A stretch of DNA of 64,000 nt, taken from NCBI GenBank assembly GCA_022264855.1, contig JABYQU010000058.1, positions 62,001 through 126,000 of the forward strand, written 5' to 3'. Source of the stretch: Lenzites betulinus (Eukaryota > Basidiomycota > Agaricomycetes > Polyporales > Polyporaceae). Below, piece after piece: positions 11,202 through 20,924 of the stretch; position 1 is the first letter of the stretch, and each line of letters opens with the position of its first letter. The position numbers and the translations under genes were made by a program. The notes beneath the pieces were generated by a model, which was given only the letters and a program-made list of their open reading frames with translations, did no database searches and had not been told where the DNA came from.

Positions 11202-13704
11202 ATGTATGGTCCTACTACCTCGTCAAAGCGTGTTGAGGCGGGTGTGTTCGATGGCAGAGTCAGTGCACCGCGCAGTGTGCGTGTCGTTCATCCCCTGAAC
11301 GTTAAGCGACGCGCTATCCTCACAGAGATTGACAACGCCACATTCTCGTACGTGTTTATTTCTGCTGCGTCGATGCACGCGTTTTACCTTGTGTGTCCAT
11401 GCTGATTTTTCTCGCGGCCGCAGCTGGTTCCATGTCAAAGTCGCATTCGTCTCCGGCGCAGGCTTCTTCACTGATGCGTGAGTGGCTGCCGTGTGCACTG
11501 TGGTTCCATGTTACGTCCAGTATACCTCCTAACCTCATACGTTTAGCTATGACATATTTGCTATCAACATTGTGTCGGTCATGCTAGGGTTTCTCTATGG
11601 TTCAGGTAGGTCTCGCGATCCGTTGCAGAACACTCATGACTAACATGTTTCCCACAGGCGGAGACTCCGACTTCTCGAAACTATCCAGCCGTACACTCAG
11701 CACTTCCCAAGAAATTGGCATCAAAATCGCTACTCCTGCAGGAGTTCTCTTCGGTCAGCTGCTGTTTGGGTGGCTTGGTGACCTTCTTGGTCGAAAACGT
11801 ATCTGTACGTCGGCCAGCTCCTGCACGCTTCACCCAGTCGCTCAACGGTATGATTGATCAGACGGAATGGAACTCATGCTCATTATCGTGGCCACGTTCG
11901 GACAAACTTTGTGCGCCCCGGCGATAGGTGTTAGTATGATGGGTGTGCTCATCTTCTGGCGGCTCATGGTGTGTGCGCTCCTGTCATCACCGTTCACCTT
12001 GTATTCACTCCAATGTGCCCATGCAGATGGGAATCGGCATCGGTGGGGATTACCCCATTAGCGCAGTAATCTCGTCCGAATTCTCCTCGGTCTACATACG
12101 CGGCCGTGTCATGACTGCCGTGTTTGCCAACCAAGGCTGGGGCAGCTCTGTAAGTCGTACAATATTTGGTTTTCTTATCCGGCGTCTAAGACACCTTTCG
12201 CGATAGCTGCTACACTGTTCTCGTTCATCATCGTCTCGGCCTACAAGCGCTCCTTCATGGACAACGATCCTTCTAGCGTCCTCCACTCCCTCGACCAGAT
12301 CTGGCGACTCGTCATCGGACTCGGGTGCATCCCCGGCGCCATCGCGCTCTACTTCCGGCTCACCATCCCCGAGACGCCCCGCTTCACCATGGACATCGAG
12401 CGCAACATCCTCAAGGCCGGACGCGACCTGAGCGCTCTCCTTGACGAGTCTGAGGCGTACACAGTCGACCCGGACGCGCTCAACCAGAGGGTGATCGCGC
12501 GCCAGGCGACGCAGCACGACTTCCGGTCGTACTTCTCAAAGTGGGAGAATCTGAAGATCCTGATCGGTACAGCGTACTCATGGTTTGCTTTGGACGTAAG
12601 TGATCCCCCTGCTATTGTAACACGAGCATCTGACGAGTACATTATGGGATAGATTGCGTTCTACGGGCTCGGACTGAACTCCTCCGTGATCCTGGGAGCT
12701 ATCGGGTTTGGCTCCCCGAAGAAGGGCCTGGCTCCCGGACCCGCCATCTACCAGACACTGCACAACGCGAGCTTAGGCAACGTCATCCTCTCGCTTGCCG
12801 GGCTCGTCCCTGGCTACTGGGCCACGTTCATCTTCATCGACCGGTGGGGCCGCAAGCCGATCCAGTTCATGGGCTTCGGCGTGCTCACAATCATTTTCCT
12901 CATCATGGGTATGCCTCTTTCAAGCTCGTATGCGGTGGCGCGTGCGGATCGCTTACTTGGTTTGGGCAGGTTTCGCATACAACAAGATGAACGCGACGGA
13001 GAGCGGGCGCGGGGCGTTTGTCTTCCTCTACTGCCTCGCGAACTTCTTCCAGAACTTCGGCCCGAACACCACAACGTTCATCGTGCCCGGGGAGGTGTTC
13101 CCGACGCGGTATCGCGCGACGGCGCACGGCATCTCTGCTGCGAGCGGCAAGTTCGGCGCGGTCATCGCGCAGCTCGCGTTCCAGTGGCTCAAGGACGTCG
13201 GTGGGCCTAACCAGTTCCTCAACCACATGTGAGCAGTTTCTGCAGCTCACTTCGCGCTGGGGAAGGACGCTGACAGGAGCGGGCGATGCAGCTTGGAGAT
13301 CTTCGCGTTCTTCATGCTGACGGGCGTCTTCTCGACGATGCTCATACCCGAGACGAACCAGAAGACGCTCGAGTTCCTCTCGAACGAAGACCAGGATGAC
13401 TTTATCCAACGTAAGGAACTCGTCCGCATCCTATATAGAGTTGAAATGAAGCTAATTGACGCTGCTCACAGCCGTTCCCCGCCAGCAACCCGGCTCGCCA
13501 TACAACACCGGGTATTTGAACGAGTTCCAGTCCAGCCCGATCAAGCTGCACGTATTCGAGTCCGACCCTGGCTCGCCAGGAAGCATGGAACGCCCGCCGA
13601 CTGCGTACTCTTCGCGCGGGAGGCGCAAGGGCACGACGGTATCTATGTCGTCGCACGAGTACCTTGTGACTCGGAGCCCGTCGGAGTTCTCCGTTGCTTC
13701 GTGA
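11202..13704 (+). CDS. PHO84-type phosphate:H+ symporter, copy 2, with a one-base deficit
   Basis: Eleven exons: 11202-11347, 11424-11477, 11547-11605, 11658-11804, 11862-11968, 12027-12149, 12207-12595, 12653-12908, 12970-13228, 13292-13410, 13472-13704. All six intron positions of copy 1 are kept and four introns are extra (11606, 11969, 12596, 12909). Shared motifs include WFHVKVAFVSGAGFFTDAYD, MGIGIGGDYPISAVISSEFS, LTIPETPRFTMD and GPNTTTFIVPGEVFPTRYR. The tail after the last membrane span is longer and Ser/Pro-rich. The start at 11202 is the first in-frame ATG and is less certain than the rest. Exons 5+6 are 230 nt against 231 in copy 1: one base is missing after the GGGG run at 12139-12142, so the exons sum to 1892 nt and the frame breaks. 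A rival acceptor (exon from 12191) restores frame by a 41-nt intron. It may be a pseudogene, a sequencing error, or genuinely spliced that way. Confidence 0.85.
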
Positions 13705-14092
13705 ATGTTTGTTTCTCGTGCGCGGCATACACTCTTTTGCCAGCCAGCTTTCCCCTCTATTTTATTCGCTTTTTTCTGTACTGGGTTGTCCAATGGGGAT
13801 CTAAAGGGCGTAGAAGGCGTCAGGCCTCACATATATACCTAATTGTTTGCCCTGTTATGAGAGCCAGTGTTGTACATTCCTCGTCGATGACTGGGCTCTT
13901 AGATGTTGAGGACATAATGTGAAAATCTATTGCAGTGAGAATACATGGGGATCTGGTTTCAAGGAGCGTGGGGCAGTTGTGGTGGAGGAACAGAAATATA
14001 AGGAGTGTGGCGTGTCGCCTGCGAAACAGGGTACGATGACGGGGTCGATAATCTCATGGAGAGTATTGAATGCCGCACATTATTGCGGCACA
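13705..14092. other. Convergent 3' spacer
   Basis: A.T-richer spacer between the plus-strand transporter and the minus-strand gene at 14093. Both genes end here, so it should hold both 3' ends. No further feature is seen. Confidence 0.5.
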
Positions 14093-14952
14093 TCAATAGT
14101 CAGACTCGGAATCCGACGAGGTCACCGAGAGGATAGTGACCGAGCCAGTGGAGTGCTTGCGAGGCGGGATGTGCCACTGGTCCGGCACCGCCAGAGTCTG
14201 GGGCTGAGCAGCAGCGGCCTGGTCGCGGTACGCCTTGTAGGCGACCTTCTTCAGCGGGGAGGACGTCTTCGGGGTGAATCCGTTTGCCGCGGTCTTAGCA
14301 AACCGCGCTCGACCGACCGGTGGCTCTTGAGAGGGGGCAGACGGGCCTGCACGCGCGTTGCTCCGGGTGGCACGCGGGGACGACGACGAACCGCTTGCAG
14401 AACTGGCCGAAGGCTGAGAGCGGCTTGCGTTTGCAGGCTGGCGGGTCGAGGAAGAGCTCCTCGACGACTGCTTGGGGGGCGGCTGGTGGCGTTCGAGACC
14501 GGGAGGTGGCCCCAGCTGTTGCTGCTGCAGGGAGGCCCTGTACTGCCGTGCCCGGCTGTCGTCTTCAATGACGAGTGGGTTATGGATGGAGCCCGGGGGC
14601 GCAATCGGGGGCCGCGCACCAGTCAGCTCGTCGAAATCGTCAGGCGACGGCGCACGCCCGAGGTGTGGCGGGAAGTCATCCTTTGGCCCGACGGGCGGGT
14701 CGATGTACCGGGGGTCCATTGGAGGCGGAGTGCAGTACCGGTGCTAGACAAAGTGTCAGTCTCCGGGGGTAAAATCTAGGTGACCGGTGGCACACTCACA
14801 TCGACATTGAGAGGCACGTCTGGGACGCCTTTGGGCGGGTCCGGGAGGTAGTGTATGTCACTGTACCCTGTAGTCCATTGGACGGAGGGTTCCGCCGTTG
14901 TGGACCACTGGTACGTGTCTGATTTGGCGCCACCGTTGCAAATTCGAGGCAT
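14093..14952 (-). CDS. Ser/Pro/Gln-rich hypothetical protein
   Basis: Two exons, 14800-14952 and 14093-14743, joined across a 56-nt GT-AG intron (14744-14799); 804 nt, 267 aa. The start MPRICNGGAK lies in a CACAATG context; an in-frame stop occurs 26 codons upstream, so earlier exons would have to be spliced. The protein looks disordered: DPPKGVPDVPLNVD, then proline-rich and serine-rich stretches with poly-Gln and RSSSS runs, a basic segment near PLKKVAYKAYRDQAAAA, and an acidic serine tail (SVTSSDSESDY). No family is recognised. A nuclear or scaffold role would be guesswork. Confidence 0.6.
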
Positions 14953-15797
14953 TGTGGTGTGGTATGTCGAGGTGGTGGAGAGTAGCTGTGCTGAAAGGCG
15001 CGATGGTCACTTGGATCTGCAGTGGGTAGGCGGGTGGACGGGCTTTTGCGTTGGAGGCGGAGTATATATGTTGGTAGACCGGGTCAAAGCTCCCTGTGGC
15101 GTGGCAGGATCCCGCAGCGTTGCAGCTGTCGACTATGGTAAGTATGCCAACTTCCAAGCGTGGCTGGACAAAGCGTGTTTTTGCTCCATCCCGGGCGGAG
15201 CAAAGCACCTAGCTAAGCTACCATGCATCATTGATTATAACACGAGCGTTAGTACGAGTTCACATTTCCAGGCGTAGGACCAAGCATCGAGTGCAAAACA
15301 ATGGCAATCTATCGTCGTGGTGGCTCGGAGTCAAAGAACGTGGAGGAGGGACGAAGCGCTCGTCAAGTTACTTCGGCGCTTGATTAACCGTCAATCCCGC
15401 CCTTTCCTTTTATGGTTAGATCCCGCCATGAGCTTCTCCTCCCGCCATGACAACGGCCCTCCGGGCAGACCTGGACTACGGACAACACATAGACTATGCA
15501 GTGCATTGCGCTGAATTGCATCAAATTGTAGTAAAGGCGTATGTAGTGACCAGACAAGCACTAAGTACTGAGCACTGAGTACTGACTATATAATCGGCCA
15601 TGTATAAAATAATCCTATAAATGCTGGGGATGGGCCGGTTAGAAGGCTTGGAGCCTCCTCCGGAGGCTCCCAGATGCTACCTCTTCCATATAGCTATTCT
15701 GTATACCTACATGCAGAGGTCATCGGTCAGGCAACGTCGGGGCTCGGCGCTCAAATTCAGCGCCTCGATTATTTCCGGCGTCTGAGTACCTTGGTCA
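14953..15797. other. Intergenic, start of the repeat-rich region
   Basis: No supported gene. A hairpin GGAGCCTC/GAGGCTCC lies at 15650-15670, and short AGTACTGAGCACTGAGTACTG repeats lie near 15560-15585. Confidence 0.5.
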
Positions 15798-15801
15798 CAT
15801 C

Positions 15802-17216
15802 TGTGGTGTCGCTCCGTCCTTTCGGAGTTCGAACCGGCGGACGTGAGGAGGGAGCGGAGATCTGTCGCATTCGGTCGTTCTCGAGCTCGTTATATACATG
15901 CACGGCGAGTGTCTTAGGAGTCCGGGAGTCAAGATAAGTAACAAGACGTTCGGGTCCGCGAGGAGTGCCAAGAGGCACTATGGCTGTTCTGACTATCATA
16001 CAGGAGCTCGGGGACGTAGACGATGAGTCGGCGGGGCCACAGGAGACGGTCGAGACGAGTCGTTGGGAAACGGGCGGCCGCTGATATGGTAAGAGGTGCT
16101 CTGACGGCCGATAGCCGAGGGGTAGAGGACGTCTAGGTGTGTGATGAAGGGGAGTAAGGTCTCGAGCTCCCTAGGTTCGCTAGTAGGCCGGTCCGTGTAC
16201 TATTCGCGCGCAAGCAGGAGGAATGCCTCTCGCGCACAAGGCGGGATCGCGCGTGGACTCGCGCTGGAGAAAGGCTCGCACGGGGGTAAGCCCAGTAACG
16301 CGACGTGCGCAGGAATAACGCAACGCTCGCAATCAGCCGCGGGGCTTCGCAACGCAGTACGCACGCAGTGAAACGCAGGAGAAACAGAATCGACGCAGTA
16401 TACGCAGCTGACGGTACGCTGTCACAGCGGAGAGGTCTCCAGTTGTCCTGCCTTGAAGGGGAAGCTGTTGCACGTCGAGAAGCGCGAGGGACACGTTCCC
16501 AGCAGTTGAGAGAGTGAGGGGTGGATTGTCTGGGGGGTTCAAATGCCCCAAAATGACTATGTACAAGAATGCCCGCAAGCTGAATCACAAACACGTGCTA
16601 CCATACGGAAGATAAGCGGAAACCGGGCCCGGAACGCCTCGCGCGCCGGACGCACCCGCCGCGCGCGATACGACTCCTCGCGCACCACTGATGCGCCCAG
16701 CGGACCCGCGCGCGCGAGCAGCTAGGGCAGAGGGCTCTGGGTCGCGACAGGCATTGCGCGCGCTGTGGTGAAGTGCCCCACGCGCATCTTGACCTTGCTC
16801 GCGATGGGCTACGCACACTGCGTGCGCGACGTAGAGGTACCGAGGTGTGCGGTGAGCTCTGCGCGCGCTGTGGCTGGCGTGCGCGCGCAAGGGCGGAAAG
16901 GGCGGATTTCTGGCCTGGAACACCTGTGGAGCGTATCACCGCGTATTGTACTGTTCCATAACGGGAAAGGTAGCCAAACAGAACCAAGCAGCGCGGACGT
17001 TGTGTACCAACACCATCCCCTCCTACCAGAACTCGCACTGTCGAGTTCGACGGCGAAGGCACGGCGCAAGACGACGACGACGACCTGCGGAAAGAATAAA
17101 CTGTTGTACACAATGAGGTGAGCGGACACAGGCAGGTAGGGAGTCATATTTGAAGGGTTTCTCGTCCTAGTCGTTGATGACGTGTCCATTGTAGGGATGC
17201 TGGCATTGCTCGTAAC
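15802..17216 (-). mobile_element. Left (3') LTR of outer element A, split by a solo LTR
   Basis: 15802-16077 is nearly identical to 56554-56829, beginning TGTGGTGTCGCTCCGTCC on the plus strand; CATC (15798-15801) precedes it. Read on the minus strand this is the R-U5 end of an LTR, with a TATATACATGCACG segment. The part beyond the solo LTR (16943 to about 17216) should be U3, but it does not clearly match the U3 of the right-hand LTR. The total without the insert is about 554 bp against 569 bp on the right. The inner boundary is uncertain. It lies just downstream of the minus-strand integrase frame ending at 17236. Confidence 0.55.
16082..16938 (-). mobile_element. Solo LTR of family X
   Basis: 857 bp starting TGATATGG and ending CGTATCA, with CCGC on both sides (16078-16081 and 16939-16942) as a 4-bp target duplication. 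It is an inverted copy of the LTR at 36059-36947. No internal sequence is attached, so it is a solo LTR left by LTR-LTR recombination, sitting inside the LTR of the outer element. Confidence 0.8.
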
Positions 17217-17235
17217 GGGCCGCCCTTTTTAGTGA

Positions 17236-19220
17236 CTACTGCTGGGGCCCGGGAACGACACGGCGAGTACGCAAGTCGCGTTCGAAGCGAGCCTTCGCGT
17301 CGCGGCGTTGAAGATCGGCCGACGAGTACCACAGCGCAGGTTCGGGCTCAGAGGGGTGGTAGCGCTTCAGGTGTTCGTCGTTGTACAAGGTGCGTAACAC
17401 ATATCCGTTCTTGGTGCTGAGCTGGTATGTGTTCCGGTCCGTCAGGTTGTGCACGACGAAGGGCCCGTCCCAGCGCGGGTGAAGTTTGGTCGACTCGGGC
17501 GAACAGCGCAAGACGAGTTCGCCAATGCCTATGGCTCGTTCGCGGTAGACGTCCTCACGGCGGCGGGCCTCGTTCTCCAGGCGTTGGGCCGCCTTTGCGT
17601 TTGCCAGCCGTCGGATGCGCTCGAGGTCATGGACGTGTTCAAGATGTTGGCGTTGCAAGTGTTCGATTTCAGCATCGGTGGGCGGGCGGCAAAGTGCATC
17701 GTACGTGACTTCACTTGGAAGACGAAGTTCTCGACCATAGGCAAGATATCCGGGAGAAGCTCCGGTGCTACGACTGGGGTGTGCACGGTGTGCCAGGAGC
17801 GCGTCGGGTAAGTACTCGTCCCATTGGTTCTGTCGGTCGGGCGCGCAGAGACGAGCTAACGTTTGCACCAGGTTGTCATTGAACTTCTCCAGGCGACCGT
17901 TTGTCTGCGGGTGGTACGGTGAGGTGCGAAGGTGTTCTATCCCAAGCCGGCGGAGGTAGTTCTGAAACCGATACGCAAGGAACTCCTCGCCGTTGTCTGT
18001 GAGGACGGCCTTCGGTTTCCCAAACATGACAATGTGCTGCCGCAAGAGGCTGAGGATGGCGTCCGAGGAGCGTGCAGGGTGTGCGTTGGCGAAGGTAAGA
18101 TCAGTACCATGGTCGATTGACGTTAAGATGTACTGATTTCCATTTTTCGTCTTCTCCAGCGGACCAACCCCCAGCAGTCAAAGGCATCAACGCGCGGCAA
18201 CGGGTGAAGGGGCTGTGGCTTTGGAGCTTCTTGGCGAGTGAACTGACATTCGTTGCAGCGGTGGACGACGTCTTCGACAAGCTCCGACACGTTTGGCATC
18301 CAGGCGCGCGTGCGAAGTGCATCAATGACCGTGCGCGCGCCAAGGTGGCCGACTTCTATGTGGACTTCGCGGATGAGGGCCCGAGCATCGCCGAGGGTGG
18401 TAGGTACTCGGAGAACAACGTCACCGCGACCGTTATTGACGCTGCGCCACAGAAGCCCGTTCTGTAGGACATATCCGCGGCGTGAGGGCTCCGCTGCGCG
18501 GTCCGCAAGCAAAGACTGTCGCCATCCCTCTAGTGTCTCGAAGGCCTCGTTCCGACTCGGCTCAGGTGCAGGGGCTTCCATCGGGTGCGCGAAGAGTGGT
18601 CCTAACATCTCCGAGTCCGGAACGTCCACATGACCAGGCCAACGGGAGAGCGCGTCCGCAGCAAGTTGGTTGCGGCCAGGCCGATAATCGATACGCACAT
18701 CAAAGTGCGCGATGTTATCTGCAAAGCGTGCAAGGCGACGCCCAAGATGCTTCTGCGACAGGAAGTGCTTGAGGGATTCATGGTCGGTCCGGACGACAAT
18801 CGGTGAGCCCTCAATGTAGCCACGCCACTTCTGGAGACAGTAGTCAATGGCTAACATTTCGCATTCTTGTGCAGAGTACCGCTGTTCTGTGGGTGTCATG
18901 CGACGAGACTCGTATGCGATCGGGTGAAGCTCAGACTCCTTGAATCCAAAGCGAGCCTCGGAGCCCTTCCCCCCTTCAAAGTCGTGGGCCGACTGATGGA
19001 GGATACCGCCGACCGTGTCGACGACAAAGAGGTGCCAGGGCCGAGGGTAACTAAGCACAGGGGATGAGGTAAGTTGTGTTTTCAAGGCAAGGAATGCGCG
19101 TTCACAGTCGGCTGACTATTTGATAGGTGCACCTTTACGAGGATTGCCCTTCAAGAGGTTGTAGAGTGGGCCGGCGATGCGGGCGAAGCCTAGGATGAAG
19201 CGGCGGTAGTAGCCTGCGAG
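17236..19220 (-). pseudogene. Outer Gypsy element A: 3' pol (end of RT, RNase H, integrase)
   Basis: Continues the reverse transcriptase broken at 34836: GFLNLA on one side of element B joins GYYRRFILGFARIAGPLYNLL here. RNase H follows (ESRRMTPTEQRYSAQECEML, VRTDHESLKHFL, ADALSRWP), then the integrase zinc finger (CNECQ) and core (VLTDNGEEF, SPYHPQTNGRLEKFN), ending VVPGPQQ at 17236. No chromodomain is present. Two lesions are visible: a TAG at 19116-19118 in place of an expected Trp codon, and a one-base loss near 18156 that splits RNase H/integrase into two frames. It is therefore non-autonomous. Confidence 0.85.
19216..19220. other. Target site duplication GCGAG of element B (left)
   Basis: GCGAG directly before the left LTR is repeated at 34831-34835 directly after the right LTR. 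Removing B plus one copy restores the A reading frame through the GFLNLAGYYRRF motif. Confidence 0.92.
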
Positions 19221-19584
19221 TGTTAAGACGATGCCCAGTGGTTCGCTTGTTAGGCTTTCAGCACAGGGACTTAGATGCTTCACACAGAGGGATCGAGGTT
19301 CAGAGGGGAGGTTCGAAGGGCGATAGATAACCAGGTCGAGCTGAGGTTCTCCTCAGCTCTCCTACTCGTATATATACATGTGAGACACTCTGTAACCATG
19401 AGGCACAGCCTGCAGGTAACCACACCGTAGCCATAAGGTACTGAAACGCGTAGCAGAAACACACCGTAGCCATGAGGCACTGAAACACGTATCCAAAACA
19501 CAAGGTAACCACGAGGCAGAGTCCGTGACTGATTCCAGACATAACGTGTGACCAAACGTTACTGAAGCACGTACGGTTGTAACA
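19221..19584 (-). repeat. 3' LTR of element B
   Basis: 364 bp, TG...CA bounded, direct repeat of 34467-34830 with about two substitutions (for example ATGCTTCAC against ACGCTTCAC). It includes several imperfect AAGGTACTGAAACGCGTA / GAGGCACTGAAACACGTA type repeats. Confidence 0.92.
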
Positions 19585-19644
19585 TAACCCCCTTTCTATG
19601 GTAGGAAGTCGCCCTCGACTTCTTCAGATAGTGTCGCGGAAGTG

Positions 19645-20703
19645 TCAAAGCTCCGGTGAGCGTGGAGGAGAGCGAGGGGACGCAGTTCCGAACCAAGGGC
19701 AGTCCGCGTCGAGATGTCCTGCACCCCACATCCTGCACCAACGACACTGTCTTTGGGGACAGTATAGCATTCCGTGGCCGACGATGACGCAGTTGAGACA
19801 GAACTGTTCATTGGCTATCGCGTCGAGGATGGGGTATCGACTGGTAGTCGCGTTTTCCGCAGCGACAGGTACCGGAGTGGCGTAGAATGGGATTGATAGC
19901 TGCGGTGGAGGAGGGATTGGAAGTGGTGCTTGCCACGATACGGGTCTGGGGGTGTCAGGACGAGGTCGTAGGGGTTGGATCTGTTCGAGACGAGGTCGAA
20001 CATATCGTGCTTCAGGGGCCGGGGATAGCGCGCGTGTTTGTCGAGACGATGCTGGACCTCCCGGATGCTCGGTTGGCTCTGGTTCACCGAGTTCCGGTAT
20101 GATTCGTCCAAAGAACTGTTGGAGGCGGTGTCGGTTGGTGGGCCACGAGAGGGCATGGTCGATGTTCTCTCGTACGTCCGAGAGGTGTTGCATCCCTTCG
20201 TCGAGGTGGTAGAGCGCGTGCGCCGCTTCTTCCCCGGGGACATTCTCCAGCGCTTGTTGTACTGCTTCGAGGTGACGGATTACGCGCCTTTGGTAGAACT
20301 CCTGACTGACCACTACCCATAGGTTGTAGTTGCGTCTCGAAAGGGTTTCGTCGACTATGTCTTCGAGTTCGTCTTGAGTGTCGACGGCTCGTGCATAGGC
20401 TACAGCGAAAGCTTCTATCCGTGGGTCCGACAATTGTACCGCTTCAGATTTGTGAAGAGTTTCCTCCGACGAGTTCGACGATTGAGTGGGTGCGATGTTT
20501 TCGTCGACGAACACGTAACTGGCGGTGTCTTCGACGGGTGTGTTAGGCCGAGTCGGGACCCAGGTATTGCGCGAGAATGGGAGTTCCATCCCCATGGCTG
20601 GTCGCAGTGTCTTCGACGGTGGTGGGAGAGAGTGGGTCGCGGTGGTCGAGGAGGTGTTGGAGGAGTGAGAAGTAGAGTTGGGAAACGTATCTGAGGAAGG
20701 CAA
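19645..20703 (-). CDS. Element B ORF3: extra zinc-knuckle protein downstream of pol
   Basis: 352 aa. After a Ser/Thr-rich N-terminus comes a predicted helical middle (EAFAVAYARAVDTQDELEDI, YQRRVIRHLEAVQQALE, ALYHLDEGMQHLSDVRENI), a proline-rich linker, and two Cys/His clusters near the C-terminus. The first, CLNCVIVGHGMLYC, fits the retroviral CX2CX4HX4C knuckle exactly; the second, CRWCRMWGAGHLDADC, has a CX2CX6HX4C spacing. It overlaps ORF2 by 161 nt in another frame and ends 60 nt before the 3' LTR. Gag of B has its own knuckle, so this is a second nucleic-acid-binding protein in the position retroviruses use for env. Function unknown. Confidence 0.65.
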   Translation of the reverse strand: MPSSDTFPNSTSHSSNTSSTTATHSLPPPSKTLRPAMGMELPFSRNTWVPTRPNTPVEDTASYVFVDENIAPTQSSNSSEETLHKSEAVQLSDPRIEAFAVAYARAVDTQDELEDIVDETLSRRNYNLWVVVSQEFYQRRVIRHLEAVQQALENVPGEEAAHALYHLDEGMQHLSDVRENIDHALSWPTNRHRLQQFFGRIIPELGEPEPTEHPGGPASSRQTRALSPAPEARYVRPRLEQIQPLRPRPDTPRPVSWQAPLPIPPPPQLSIPFYATPVPVAAENATTSRYPILDAIANEQFCLNCVIVGHGMLYCPQRQCRWCRMWGAGHLDADCPWFGTASPRSPPRSPEL

Positions 20704-20758
20704 GAGCGAAGAGGAATGCGGTGAAGGTGGTGATGAGGACGGCGACTATGTTCCCCAT
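20543..20758 (-). CDS. Element B ORF2: small membrane protein
   Basis: 71 aa starting MGNIVAVLITTFTAFLFALA, a single strong hydrophobic segment (about residues 4-24), then a soluble tail LLDHRDPLSPTTVEDTATSH. Its ATG lies inside ORF1's last codons (13-nt overlap, ATGGGGAACATAG), suggesting coupled reinitiation. No relative is recognised. Confidence 0.5.
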   Translation of the reverse strand: MGNIVAVLITTFTAFLFALAFLRYVSQLYFSLLQHLLDHRDPLSPTTVEDTATSHGDGTPILAQYLGPDSA

Positions 20759-20916
20759 GCGTTGAAGTCGTCCTTCTTGGGGGGGTAGTCCCTGGAGAGG
20801 AGGGTCCTCTCGAGTAGTCGTTGAGAGAACTCTCGCAGGATGTAGGCGATGGCTGCGAGGGAGATGGCGAAGAGGGCGAGAATGTAGAGGCAGAGGAGTA
20901 CGAGGAGTGCGAGCAT
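20746..20916 (-). CDS. Element B ORF1: small membrane protein after pol
   Basis: 56 aa, beginning ten or so bases after the pol stop. Nearly the whole first half is hydrophobic (MLALLVLLCLYILALFAISL), followed by a charged tail with LLERTLLSRDYPPKKDDFN. One membrane-spanning helix is likely. It lies just 3' of pol and overlaps ORF2. No family is recognised; a chance frame is possible, but the hydrophobic run and tight packing argue against it. Confidence 0.5.
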   Translation of the reverse strand: MLALLVLLCLYILALFAISLAAIAYILREFSQRLLERTLLSRDYPPKKDDFNAWGT

Positions 20917-20924
20917 GTTGAGGT

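Noticed and set aside
20543..20916. ORF1/ORF2 of element B as a true retroviral envelope
   Set aside because: Frames of 56 and 71 aa are far too short, with no signal-peptide/cleavage-site/fusion layout; I describe them only as small membrane proteins.
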